Shown here piece by piece: positions 42,332-51,079 of a DNA stretch of 64,000 nt. Under the pieces are notes generated by a model, which was given only the letters and a program-made list of their open reading frames with translations, had not been told where the DNA came from and ran no database searches. Within the stretch, counting starts at the first letter, position 1. Each line of letters opens with the position of its first letter. The position numbers were made by a program, and so were the translations under genes. Source of the stretch: Lachnospiraceae bacterium (GTDB lineage Bacteria; Bacillota; Clostridia; Lachnospirales; Lachnospiraceae); assembly GCA_017441585.1 (NCBI GenBank), contig JAFRWW010000021.1, positions 1 through 64,000 of the forward strand, read 5' to 3'.

Positions 42332-43030
42332 TTACTCTACAGTCACTTCAGTACCGTTAAAATTACCCTTCACCGTATTTATTATGCTGTCCTTTTCATT
42401 GAGTGAAAATACCAGCATCGGCATCTTGTTTTCCATGGCCATTATGGAAGCTGTCAGATCCACCACCTGAAGTTTACGATCGATAACCTCCTGGATGGAC
42501 ACCTTGTCATAGCGCTTCGCATCGGGATTAGTCCTAGGATCGCTGTCATATACCCCGTCCACATTTTTGGCCAGTAAAATGGCGTCTGCCTCTGTTTCTA
42601 TAGCCCTGAGCATCACCCCTGTATCGGTAGAAAAGTAAGGGTGCCCCGTACCGCCGGCAAAAAACACCACCATACCCTTCTCAAAATACTTATTTGCCCT
42701 GTCCTTTGAATAAAGCTTGGTAAAAGAACCGCACTCAAAAGGAGTCAGGATAGCCGTCTTCATACCCTGTGAACGGAATATCTCCGACACATAGATACAG
42801 TTCATGATCGTCGCCAGCATGCCTATCTGGTCTGCCTTGGTGCGATCGATATTTTTACTGCTCCTGCCTCTCCAGAAATTACCGCCTCCGATGACCACTC
42901 CTACCTGGGTGCCCATTTCGGTCACAGCCTTTACCTGTGATGCCACCATGAGACAGGTCTCTTCGTCAAAACCCATATGCTTTTCTCCGGCGAGAGCCTC
43001 ACCGGACAGCTTTAAAAGGATCCTCTTCAT
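42332..43030 (-). CDS. pyrH: UMP kinase
   Basis: A 232-residue amino-acid-kinase-fold enzyme making UDP from UMP. Seen are KRILLKLSGEALAGE, GVVIGGGNFWRGR, ADQIGMLATIMN, FAGGTGHPYFSTDT and LLAKNVDGVYDSDPR. ATG 43030 with GGAGG about 4 nt upstream is preferred to the frame start at 43054. It lies 29 nt after the bactofilin gene and 11 nt before frr. Confidence 0.97.
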   Translation of the reverse strand: MKRILLKLSGEALAGEKHMGFDEETCLMVASQVKAVTEMGTQVGVVIGGGNFWRGRSSKNIDRTKADQIGMLATIMNCIYVSEIFRSQGMKTAILTPFECGSFTKLYSKDRANKYFEKGMVVFFAGGTGHPYFSTDTGVMLRAIETEADAILLAKNVDGVYDSDPRTNPDAKRYDKVSIQEVIDRKLQVVDLTASIMAMENKMPMLVFSLNEKDSIINTVKGNFNGTEVTVE

Positions 43031-43058
43031 AGTACCTCCGTTTCTCATTTGCACCGTT

Positions 43059-44570
43059 TTACTTTAACTCATCAAAAAATGAAGTAGGTGAAATATCCGC
43101 ATAGCACTGTGAACAATGTCCCTCGATCACGGCTCCGCTGTTTATCTGTACACTCTTTGACTTGATATCACCCATGACGATGGCAGTGGAATTAAGCACC
43201 ACGGGACCGTGGATATCCAGATCGCCCTTTACTGCTCCCGAGATCTCTGCGGCCGTACCCGAAATATTACCGACTATCACCGTGCTCTGTCCAATGTTGA
43301 CAGGACCTCCCGATTTAAGCTCACCGGTTATCCTGGCAGCGTCAGCCAAAACCTCTGCCGCAGAGGAATTACCCTTGATGTTACCGGACACCTCCAGCTT
43401 GCCCTTTATATCCACATTACCGTTCACTTCACCCAGTATCACCAGCGACCCCTTGGAGAACACGTCACCGTTTATGATCATGCCCTCGGTGATTATGGCA
43501 TTCTCATCTGAAGCCGCCTCGTTTTCAATGTTGTCCTTATCAAGCATCTTACTTACCTCTTCATCTATAGATTTTTCTTCTGTCACAGGAATCTCTTCTG
43601 TCACAGGAATCTCTTCTGTCACAGGAATCTCTTCCGTCACAGAAATCTCTTCTGTCACAGGAATCTCTTCTGTCACAGGAATCTCTTCCGTCACAGGAAT
43701 CTCTTCCGTCACAGGAATCTCTTCCGTCACAGGAATCTCTTCCTTCACAAGAATCTCCTCAAACGCGGGGATTTCAACAGCCGCCGGAATCTCTTCTGCC
43801 ATGGAAACCTCTTCCACCACAGGAATCTCCACAGGAATATCCGTCACGGGAACCTCTTCCACCGCCGGAGCCGATACCTCTGAGGGTGCATCCAGACCGA
43901 ACATCTGGGACATGGCTTCCATCACCGATACGGAACCGGTCTTAGATGCCTCTTCTGCTTCCGGTGCAATTTCTGCTTCCGGGGCGTTTTCTGCTTCCGG
44001 TACATTTTCCGTTTCAGGTGCGTTTTCCGCTTCCGGTGCCTTTTCCGCTTCCGGTGCTTTCTCGGGAGCCATAACCTGAGCCAGCATGTCTTCTATACTT
44101 AACTGCTCATAATCATCACCATCCGAAGCACTCTCCTGCTTATCGGGAGCAGCTGCCAGTTCATTGATATCAGAAAGCAGATCTTCAAGTCCGCCTGCCA
44201 CTGATTCAGCCGGATCTGCGATTTCCGGTACAGGCTCTGCCATAATCTCCGATACGGGCTCTGCCGCAATCTCCGGTACGGGCTCTGCCATAATCTCCGG
44301 TATGGGCTCTGCCATAATCTCCGGTATGGGCTCTGCCGTAATCTCCGGTACGGACTCCTCCATGACTTCCGGTATGGGCTCTGCCGTGATCTCCGGTATG
44401 GGCTCTGCCGTAATCTCCGGTATGGGCTCTGCCATAATCTCCGGTGCGGGCTCTGCTGCGATTTCCGGTACAGGCTCTGGCGTAATCTCGACAGCAGCCT
44501 TGGTATCAGTCTCCAGCATCTCACTTACTGCCTGGGAAAGATCCTCTTTAAAATCTTTGAAAAAACTCAT
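43059..44570 (-). CDS. Bactofilin-family polymer-forming protein with a long repetitive N-terminal region
   Basis: 503 residues. The C-terminal 140 residues form the bactofilin beta-helix (ITEGMIINGDVFSKGSLVIL, GEVNGNVDIKGKLEVSGNIKG, KGDLDIHGPVVLNSTAIVMGDIKSKSVQIN). They end in EGHCSQCYADISP, which may add a small metal site. The first 350 residues are low-complexity and acidic: about eleven PEIxAEP-type octads, seven (A)PEAEN hexads, then about ten EIPVTE hexads. Bactofilins build membrane-associated filaments that place envelope enzymes; the repeats may act as a flexible arm. ATG 44570 has AAGGAG 7 nt upstream. It leads into the pyrH cluster. Antisense open frames over it are artefacts of the repeats. 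Confidence 0.88.
   Translation of the reverse strand: MSFFKDFKEDLSQAVSEMLETDTKAAVEITPEPVPEIAAEPAPEIMAEPIPEITAEPIPEITAEPIPEVMEESVPEITAEPIPEIMAEPIPEIMAEPVPEIAAEPVSEIMAEPVPEIADPAESVAGGLEDLLSDINELAAAPDKQESASDGDDYEQLSIEDMLAQVMAPEKAPEAEKAPEAENAPETENVPEAENAPEAEIAPEAEEASKTGSVSVMEAMSQMFGLDAPSEVSAPAVEEVPVTDIPVEIPVVEEVSMAEEIPAAVEIPAFEEILVKEEIPVTEEIPVTEEIPVTEEIPVTEEIPVTEEISVTEEIPVTEEIPVTEEIPVTEEKSIDEEVSKMLDKDNIENEAASDENAIITEGMIINGDVFSKGSLVILGEVNGNVDIKGKLEVSGNIKGNSSAAEVLADAARITGELKSGGPVNIGQSTVIVGNISGTAAEISGAVKGDLDIHGPVVLNSTAIVMGDIKSKSVQINSGAVIEGHCSQCYADISPTSFFDELK
43577..43756. repeat. Coding 18-bp tandem repeat in the bactofilin gene
   Basis: About ten copies of an 18-bp unit related to GGAATCTCTTCTGTCACA (plus strand), encoding EIPVTE. 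Copies differ mainly at one C/T position, so the array looks recently homogenised. Confidence 0.9.
43951..44072. repeat. Coding 18-bp degenerate repeat in the bactofilin gene
   Basis: About seven degenerate copies of a TTCTGCTTCCGGTGC-type unit encoding APEAEN-like hexapeptides. Confidence 0.75.
44215..44484. repeat. Coding 24-bp tandem repeat in the bactofilin gene
   Basis: About eleven copies of a 24-bp unit (GGCTCTGCCATAATCTCCGG plus TATG or TACG) encoding PEIMAEPI-like octapeptides, near the N-terminus of the protein. Confidence 0.9.
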
Positions 44571-44609
44571 CCGTTATCTCCTTAATATATTATAAATAAT
44601 ATGTGTGAT

Positions 44610-45557
44610 TTATCGGGTTTTAAGATGCTGGACAGGCACCGTCTCCTCGGTTATGGGAAGCAGCTCGGCTCCCATGTTCCTGGCCCTCTCTATTATCATA
44701 GGAAGAGCCTCCACCGTGGAATCATGTCCGGTCCCGTCATGCATCAGCACCACATTATGATGATAACGCCCGAAATTTTTAAACACATTATCTACTATCT
44801 CATCAGCGCCGATCCCACCTGCGGTGGCATCCCTGGAATCGATATTCCAATCAATATATTCTATACCCTTTCCATGCAATATGTCTATATATTTTCTCAT
44901 ATTTGCATCCGAGGTCACGCTGTTACTGGTACCGCCGGGAAATCTGTAATACACGGGAGCAGTCCCGGTACTTTCAAACAGAAGATCGAAAATATCATCC
45001 AGATCCTTTTCAAAAGCCTCCCCGGATGAATATATCTGACTGTATCTGTGGCTGAAGGAATGCATCCCCAGAGTATGTCCCGCCTGAACTATCTGATCAT
45101 AGAGCATCAGACTGTCTTCATCAGTCTTTCCCTGGACAAAAAAGGTCGCCTTAACTCCATACTCCCTCAGTATGGTAAGTATCTTGTACGTATTCTCCGA
45201 TGGCCCGTCGTCAAAGGTCAGATAAATGCAATAGGGATCCACACTTCCGTCCGTGGGCGAATTGTTATCTTCTTCCATCAGCCTGCGCTGGTCAAATACA
45301 CTCTGACCGGTGGCGAGAAGCTCTTCATAATCGGTTATACTCTGTTCACCATCTGCCCCTTCCGGTTCACGGACTAAATACAGCGCCTTCTCCTGACTCT
45401 CTATGGTCCGCCTGGCCTCCTTAAGTTCTCCCCTGAGGGCGGCATTTTTAAGCCCCAGGACTATACAACCTGCTGCCAGAGCTCCGATAATGAGCCACAT
45501 AAAGATAACGATTGTGATTTTTATACTATTTATCCTTTTTCTTCTGTCCCTGTCCAT
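44610..45557 (-). CDS. Membrane-anchored polysaccharide deacetylase (NodB homology)
   Basis: 315 residues. Basic N-terminus, one TM helix (about 12-34), a coiled segment, then the NodB domain. Metal and catalytic motifs are in order: TFDDGPS (motif 1), HSFSH (motif 2, HxxxH), RFPGG (motif 3), DWNIDSRD (motif 4) and VLMHD (motif 5). Likely deacetylates peptidoglycan or another wall polysaccharide outside the cell. No Shine-Dalgarno is seen before ATG 45557, and a promoter ends 10 nt upstream of it. Divergent from cysE. Confidence 0.93.
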   Translation of the reverse strand: MDRDRRKRINSIKITIVIFMWLIIGALAAGCIVLGLKNAALRGELKEARRTIESQEKALYLVREPEGADGEQSITDYEELLATGQSVFDQRRLMEEDNNSPTDGSVDPYCIYLTFDDGPSENTYKILTILREYGVKATFFVQGKTDEDSLMLYDQIVQAGHTLGMHSFSHRYSQIYSSGEAFEKDLDDIFDLLFESTGTAPVYYRFPGGTSNSVTSDANMRKYIDILHGKGIEYIDWNIDSRDATAGGIGADEIVDNVFKNFGRYHHNVVLMHDGTGHDSTVEALPMIIERARNMGAELLPITEETVPVQHLKTR

Positions 45558-45567
45558 TTACCGCACT

Positions 45568-45596
45568 ATCATAACAAATATTATCAAAAAACTCAA
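45568..45596 (-). promoter_or_regulatory. Promoter of the polysaccharide deacetylase gene
   Basis: Minus strand TTGAGT (45591-45596), 17-nt spacer, TATGAT (45568-45573), 10 nt before the start codon, so the transcript would carry only a few leader bases. Confidence 0.6.
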
Positions 45597-45608
45597 ATAC
45601 TTTCTCGC

Positions 45609-45637
45609 TTTACACTATAGCCTTTTTTAAGTATAAT
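45609..45637 (+). promoter_or_regulatory. Promoter of cysE
   Basis: TTTACA (45609-45614), 17-nt spacer, TATAAT (45632-45637), giving a leader of about 80 nt. Confidence 0.75.
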
Positions 45638-45685
45638 GTGTCCGCGGAAGGCATTTTACCACACACAGGTAATATCGCTCCGACA

Positions 45686-45704
45686 CTGTATATACAATAT
45701 ACAG
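45686..45704 (+). promoter_or_regulatory. Palindrome in the cysE leader
   Basis: CTGTATA-TACAA-TATACAG, perfect 7-bp arms, about 20 nt before the cysE start codon. It could be an operator or a small leader hairpin; no T-box features are present. Confidence 0.4.
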
Positions 45705-45723
45705 ATCTGAGAGGAATACTTTA

Positions 45724-46689
45724 ATGGATAATATAAAAAACAACATCAGTGATATCGTTTCCGTGATCCTTAACGATTACGAAGATGACCGCAATATCAA
45801 TCATGTGGAAAACTTTTCCCAGCCCGATACCGAGGTGATAAAGGATATCATATCCGGTCTCATGAAGATCATCTATCCCGGCTTTTACAGGGAAAAGACC
45901 TACAAATATTATAACCAGTCCAGCCGGATCACCGTGCTGATAGAAGATGTATCCTATAAATTAAATAAGCAGATCATACTGGCCCTCCGCCAGCTCCCCG
46001 AACATGCCGACACCGGCTTTGAAGAAATCTCCGAAACAGCCGCCGGCATCGTCACCGATTTCCTGCAAAAGATCCCCCGTGTCCGCGAATATCTGGCCAC
46101 AGACGTGGACGCTTTTTTTGACGGAGATCCCGCAGCCTTTAATCACAATGAAGTCATACTCTCATACCCCGGGCTCTATGCGGTAACGGTAGCCCGTCTG
46201 GCACATGAGCTGTTTTTACTGAACGTGCCGCTGATCCCCCGCATCATGACGGAATATGCCCATTCAAAAACCGGGATAGACATTCATCCCGGCGCCACCA
46301 TCGGCAAATATTTCTTTATCGATCACGGAACCGGCATCGTAATAGGCGAGACCACCATCATCGGAGACCATGTAAAGATATACCAGGGAGTTACCCTGGG
46401 CGGTCTTTCCACCAAGGGCGGCCAGGCACTTAAGAATAAGCGCCGCCATCCCACCATCGAAGATAATGTGACCATATATGCAGGTGCCTCCATCTTAGGC
46501 GGAGACACTGTCATCGGCGAAGGGTGCACCGTGGGCTCCAACGCCTTCATCACCTCATCCCTGGCCCCCGGAACAAAAGTATCCATCAAAAACCTGGAGA
46601 TGAACATCTCCGGCGGCAACACCGCAAACAATAATGACGATGATACCGACGGATCAGACATCAACTCGGGCTGGTTTTACATCATATGA
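45724..46689 (+). CDS. cysE: Serine O-acetyltransferase, long form
   Basis: 321 residues. An N-terminal helical region (1-180) is followed by the left-handed beta-helix with hexapeptide repeats (IDIHPGATIGKYFFIDHGTGIVIGETTIIGDHVKIYQGVTLGG). Active-site histidines lie in DHGTG and RRHP. It makes O-acetylserine from serine and acetyl-CoA for cysteine synthesis. The long N-terminal domain resembles the roughly 300-residue anaerobe type instead of short EpsC forms. The C-terminal tail NNDDDTDGSDIN is acidic. ATG 45724 has AGAGGA 8 nt upstream. Its end is only 3 nt from the convergent activase gene. Confidence 0.93.
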   Translation: MDNIKNNISDIVSVILNDYEDDRNINHVENFSQPDTEVIKDIISGLMKIIYPGFYREKTYKYYNQSSRITVLIEDVSYKLNKQIILALRQLPEHADTGFEEISETAAGIVTDFLQKIPRVREYLATDVDAFFDGDPAAFNHNEVILSYPGLYAVTVARLAHELFLLNVPLIPRIMTEYAHSKTGIDIHPGATIGKYFFIDHGTGIVIGETTIIGDHVKIYQGVTLGGLSTKGGQALKNKRRHPTIEDNVTIYAGASILGGDTVIGEGCTVGSNAFITSSLAPGTKVSIKNLEMNISGGNTANNNDDDTDGSDINSGWFYII

Positions 46690-46692
46690 TGA

Positions 46693-49600
46693 TCACGCTT
46701 CGATCTTTGCGTTGTTTATGAGCATCTGAAGCCTGTTCTCGATATTTGCGAAGCTCACATCGGGATCATAATCAAGGGGAAGTATCTGCACATCGGGGAA
46801 CATTTCCTTAAGTTTCTTGCAGATACCCCTTCCCACCACATGGTTGGGCAGACAGCCGAAGGGCTGCAGTATGACGAAATGTTTACAGCCATGCTTTGCA
46901 TGATGTATGATCTCTCCGGGGATCAGCACGCCCTCTCCCGCATCGAAGGTGTGATGGATCACCTCATCCGAATCTCCCACTATCTCATTCATCCTGGCCG
47001 CCCTCTCATAAAGCGGATGCTTCTTTGCTATCTTATCCGCCATATCGTGGGCAAAATGGAAGGAATTATTCTCTATCCTCAGCATGGCCTTCTGCGCCAG
47101 AGGCTTCTTAATATGATATTCCTTCACCTGTGAATCCTGATAGAAATATGTCTTCCTGATGACATCCGTCATCCTGGCTTCCACTATCTCAAACCCGTTC
47201 TTTTCCAGATACAGTTCTATATCATGATTGGCTCCCGGGTGGAAATTGAGCAGATACTCTCCCACTATCAGAACCTTTGGACGGGGATTGCTCCTGTCGT
47301 ATTTTATATCCTTCATCAGATCTATGGCTTTTGAAAATCCGGCCTTCATCCCGCCGATACCGCCGTTCCTTAAGCCCTCTACCACCAGATCCACAGACTC
47401 CTCAAACACCCTGTCGGACTCTCCGGGCTCCAGCTCATAAGGCCTTATCTTTCGAAGGAGCTCTTCCAGGATATCTATCATGGGCAGTCCGAAGGCTACC
47501 TTGATGGCGCTCATCAGATTCATCTTATAGGCAGGGTGCAGGTCATGATAATCCACATCGTCGTTGGTTATGATGGGCACCTGCGGATAGCCCGCATCAT
47601 CCAGAGCCTTTCTCAAAAGGGCTGCATAGTGGGTCAGCCTGCAGTCTCCTATATATTTTCCCATGGCCACCGCCGTCTTATCCGGATCGTACTTACCACT
47701 TCGCAAGGCTTCCAGCGCCTCGCCTATTACGATCTGGGCAGGGAAACAGATATCGTTATGCACATACTGCTTGCCCAGCCTTATGGCCTCCTGACGGCCA
47801 TAGGGAAGGGACACGGTCCTAAGTCCCTGTGCTGCAAAGGCCACCGCCAGCAGTCTGCTGAAGGCGTGTGAGGCATTAGGCACCAGCACCGTCCTCTCCA
47901 TGTCCTTATTCTCAAATTTTACGGGATAGGGATCCTTTAAAGGCTTATAGGGAGGGAGCTTCCCTTCCTTTTTAAGCTCCTCTCTCCAGGCCCTTCTCAT
48001 CTGTATGGTCTCCACGAAGGAGCGCACCCTTATGCGCAAAGGTCCCGTGACATCGGACTCATCCAGCTTTAGCACCAGAGGCACCTTGCCCGATATCTCC
48101 TTCATCATGCGGATTATCTCATCCGACAGATAGGCGTCATGTCCGCAGCCAAAAGATACCACCTGAGTATATTCCAGATTCTCGCTCATGGCCGACATGA
48201 TGGCCGTGGACAGCATTCTGGCGTGGAAATTGTTCACCACATCAAGCTTTGTATTGGACAGGTTCACTTCCTCGCTTCCGGGTACGGAATCCGCCGTGAG
48301 CACGGGGATCCCCATGGAGGTGAACATCTGGGGCAGCTCATGGTTTACCAGCATGTCGCACTGATAAGGTCTCGACGCCAGCACCACCGCGTAATCACCT
48401 TTGAGCTCCACATCCTTTATAACGGCCTCACCGGCCTTCTTAAGCTGCTTCTTAAACTCCCTCTGGGCCTCATCGCCGTATTCGATGGCCTTCTGAGTCA
48501 GGGCCGGAGGCACACAGAACTCATTCTTCATATATGTCGTGAGCTGAAGTCTCCTGTCTTCATTGGTATGCCAGTGGAACAAGGGAGCATCAAAGGGTAT
48601 TCCGTATCTCTTCTCGGGATTGTCGGAATTTCTCACCACGATGGGATATCCCTTTACCACGGCACACATGGACTCTGAAGTAGCCTCCGTGTTTTCCGAT
48701 TCCACCGTGGTTATGGAAGGCATGAATATCCTGTCCACACCCTTTTTGACCAGATTCCTCAAATGCCCGTGGACCAGCTTGGCAGGGAAACATACGGTAT
48801 CCGAGGTCACGGCATGAAGGCCGTCCTCATACATGGCACGATTGCTCATGTCCGAAAGCTTCACATCATATCCCAGACTTTTCCAGAAGGTGGTCCAGAA
48901 AGGCATGGTCTCCCAGAAGGACAGCACTCTCGGAATACCTATGGTGACTCCTCTTTTCTCCAGAAGAGGTTCATAATCGTAATCATCAAACAGCAGCTTG
49001 TTCCTTAATTTGAACAGATCGGGCACCTGCGCCTTCACCTCATTTTTATAGCGGATCTGCTTCTGTACCTTCTCATCCTTCGGATCTCCCAGCACCTCGC
49101 CTCTCTCACAGCGATTTCCGGTTATCCACGATTTATTGTTAGTAAAGTTGACAACTGTTCTCTTACAGTGGTTCGTACAGAAAGGACAGATTATATTGGC
49201 TTCCTGGGTATATCCGAAGCTGTCCATGGCGTCAAGTCCGATAAAACTGTGGTTTGCGGGGTTCTCCCTGTATCTCTGGGCAGTGATGAGAGCCACTCCG
49301 ATAGCACCCATTAACCCGGGGTACGGAGCCCTTTTGACCTGACGGCCTATATACTGTTCCATGGCACGCAAAACCGCATCATTACGGAAGGTTCCGCCCT
49401 GTACCACGATCTTATCTCCCAGGGAATCGAGATTTGACACACGGATAACCTTTGTAAACACGTTTTCTATGATGGAACGGCAAAGACCTGCCATGATATC
49501 CTCAGACTTTTTGCCGTTTCTCTGCTCCGTGATGACGGATGAGTTCATAAAGACGGTGCATCTGCTGCCAAGGACCGCCGGGTCCTGTGATGAAAAGGCA

Positions 49601-51078
49601 GCCTTAGCTATATCGGGCACCTTTATCCCCAGATTATCCGCAAAATTTGCAAGGAAGGAACCACAGCCTGATGAGCAGGCCTCATTGACCACGATATTGG
49701 TAATGATGCCCTCATCCAGCCAGATCGCCTTCATATCCTGGCCTCCGATGTCCAGGATAAAGCTCACATCCTCCACGTACTTAGCCGCAGCTCTGGCGTG
49801 AGCCACGGTCTCCACCACATGAGTCTCCGCATCAAAGGCTTTATTAAACAAAAGTTCACCGTAACCGGTGGTACCGCAGGCGAGGATCTCAAGCTTTGCT
49901 CCCGCCTCTTTATACTTATCCCTTAACTCTATGAGCGCATTCTTGGCCACCATCATGGGATCCGCCTCATTAAAGGCATAGAAACAGTCCAGAAGCTCTT
50001 CATCCTCCCCCATCAGGACAAATTTGGTGGTGGTACTGCCCGAATCGATACCCAAAAAAGCCTTTATAGTCTCACCCTTTTCGGGCTTTTTCCAGTTAAA
50101 CTCCTCTATCTTATGACGTTCCTTAAACTCTTCAAACTCTTCTTTGGTCTCAAAGAATTTCTGGGACTCCCTTAAAGATTCGGCGTGGCTGCTGATATCA
50201 GCCTTTTCCACCCGCTCTAAGATGCTCTCCACCTCATATTCTTCATTCCTTCCTGCAAAAAGCTCCAAAAGGCTGAGGGCCGCCCCTCTTGCGATCATCA
50301 TCTCGGGATGCTCCGGGATCAGCGTTTCTTCCTCGGTCAGCTCCAGCCTTTCCTTGAACACCTTTATAAGGGTAGGGTTAAAGGTCAAAGGACCGCCCTC
50401 AAACACCACCGGCTTTTCAATATCCAGACCCTGGGCCAGACCGCCTATGGTCTGCTTGGCGATGGCGTGAAAAGATGAAAGGGCCAGATTTTCCTTTGAT
50501 ATGCCCTGGTTTAAAAGGGGCTGTATATCAGTCTTTGCGTAAACGCCGCAGCGTCCCGAAATGTCATAGACACAGTCTCCCTTAGAGGCCATTTCGTCCA
50601 GTTCCTCGGCAGGTGCCTTTAAAATGGACGCCACCTCATCTATAAAGGCTCCGGTACCGCCCGCGCAGCTTCCGTTCATCCTCATGTCAGCCACATTGAT
50701 ATTCCCCTGGGAATCCCTGGAGAAAAATATCATCTTGGCATCCTGCCCTCCCAACTCGATGGCAGTGCCCACATCATCATAGACCTCCCTTAAGGCTATG
50801 GAATTGGCCACCACCTCCTGAACAAAGGGGATATCTATGCAATCCGCGATAAAACGCGCGCCCGAACCCGTAAAACAAAGCCTTATCTTCTTTTTAGATA
50901 AGGCTTTGTCCTCCATTTGTTTTAATACCAGCAAAAGAGCTTTTTTTACACTTGCTAACTGATCAGCGTTATGCCTTCTGTAGTCAAAGAACAGGGTTTC
51001 GTGACTGTCGGGATCCAGTACAGCCACCTTGGTGGTGGTAGATCCCACGTCTATACCTGTCAGATAATGATCACTCAT
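46693..51078 (-). CDS. Double BadF/HgdC-type activase fused to 2-hydroxyacyl-CoA dehydratase-like (DUF2229) region
   Basis: 1461 residues. Two ASKHA ATPase domains in tandem: domain 1 (about 1-290, IDVGSTTTKVAVLD, LGGQDAKMIF, NGSCAGGTGAF, SGRCGVYAKT) and domain 2 (about 335-610, GIDSGSTTTKFVLM, IGGQDMKAIW, NEACSSGCGSF, GSRCTVFMNS). Each keeps the two Cys that bind the shared [4Fe-4S] cluster in dehydratase activators. The rest is DUF2229/HgdB-like (CPFCTNHCKRT, PRVLSFWETMPFW, DTVCFPAKLVHGHL, NDICFPAQIVIGEAL). Activators of this size are common in Clostridia, but substrates are unknown. It starts one base after the kinase stop (TGACATG), so the two are coupled. Confidence 0.9.
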   Translation of the reverse strand: MSDHYLTGIDVGSTTTKVAVLDPDSHETLFFDYRRHNADQLASVKKALLLVLKQMEDKALSKKKIRLCFTGSGARFIADCIDIPFVQEVVANSIALREVYDDVGTAIELGGQDAKMIFFSRDSQGNINVADMRMNGSCAGGTGAFIDEVASILKAPAEELDEMASKGDCVYDISGRCGVYAKTDIQPLLNQGISKENLALSSFHAIAKQTIGGLAQGLDIEKPVVFEGGPLTFNPTLIKVFKERLELTEEETLIPEHPEMMIARGAALSLLELFAGRNEEYEVESILERVEKADISSHAESLRESQKFFETKEEFEEFKERHKIEEFNWKKPEKGETIKAFLGIDSGSTTTKFVLMGEDEELLDCFYAFNEADPMMVAKNALIELRDKYKEAGAKLEILACGTTGYGELLFNKAFDAETHVVETVAHARAAAKYVEDVSFILDIGGQDMKAIWLDEGIITNIVVNEACSSGCGSFLANFADNLGIKVPDIAKAAFSSQDPAVLGSRCTVFMNSSVITEQRNGKKSEDIMAGLCRSIIENVFTKVIRVSNLDSLGDKIVVQGGTFRNDAVLRAMEQYIGRQVKRAPYPGLMGAIGVALITAQRYRENPANHSFIGLDAMDSFGYTQEANIICPFCTNHCKRTVVNFTNNKSWITGNRCERGEVLGDPKDEKVQKQIRYKNEVKAQVPDLFKLRNKLLFDDYDYEPLLEKRGVTIGIPRVLSFWETMPFWTTFWKSLGYDVKLSDMSNRAMYEDGLHAVTSDTVCFPAKLVHGHLRNLVKKGVDRIFMPSITTVESENTEATSESMCAVVKGYPIVVRNSDNPEKRYGIPFDAPLFHWHTNEDRRLQLTTYMKNEFCVPPALTQKAIEYGDEAQREFKKQLKKAGEAVIKDVELKGDYAVVLASRPYQCDMLVNHELPQMFTSMGIPVLTADSVPGSEEVNLSNTKLDVVNNFHARMLSTAIMSAMSENLEYTQVVSFGCGHDAYLSDEIIRMMKEISGKVPLVLKLDESDVTGPLRIRVRSFVETIQMRRAWREELKKEGKLPPYKPLKDPYPVKFENKDMERTVLVPNASHAFSRLLAVAFAAQGLRTVSLPYGRQEAIRLGKQYVHNDICFPAQIVIGEALEALRSGKYDPDKTAVAMGKYIGDCRLTHYAALLRKALDDAGYPQVPIITNDDVDYHDLHPAYKMNLMSAIKVAFGLPMIDILEELLRKIRPYELEPGESDRVFEESVDLVVEGLRNGGIGGMKAGFSKAIDLMKDIKYDRSNPRPKVLIVGEYLLNFHPGANHDIELYLEKNGFEIVEARMTDVIRKTYFYQDSQVKEYHIKKPLAQKAMLRIENNSFHFAHDMADKIAKKHPLYERAARMNEIVGDSDEVIHHTFDAGEGVLIPGEIIHHAKHGCKHFVILQPFGCLPNHVVGRGICKKLKEMFPDVQILPLDYDPDVSFANIENRLQMLINNAKIEA

Positions 51079-51079
51079 G

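Noticed and set aside
43577..44484. Regular repeats that could be mistaken for a CRISPR array
   Set aside because: Units are contiguous without unique spacers, lie inside a coding frame, and no cas genes are near.
43162..44595. Long plus-strand open frames rich in Ser/Gly opposite the bactofilin gene
   Set aside because: They are mirror images of the tandem repeats; any in-frame repeat without stop codons gives open frames on the other strand. No ribosome binding sites, and the minus-strand frame ends in a clear bactofilin domain.
45638..45723. T-box leader for cysE
   Set aside because: The leader is only about 80 nt, with no T-box sequence and no terminator/antiterminator pair.
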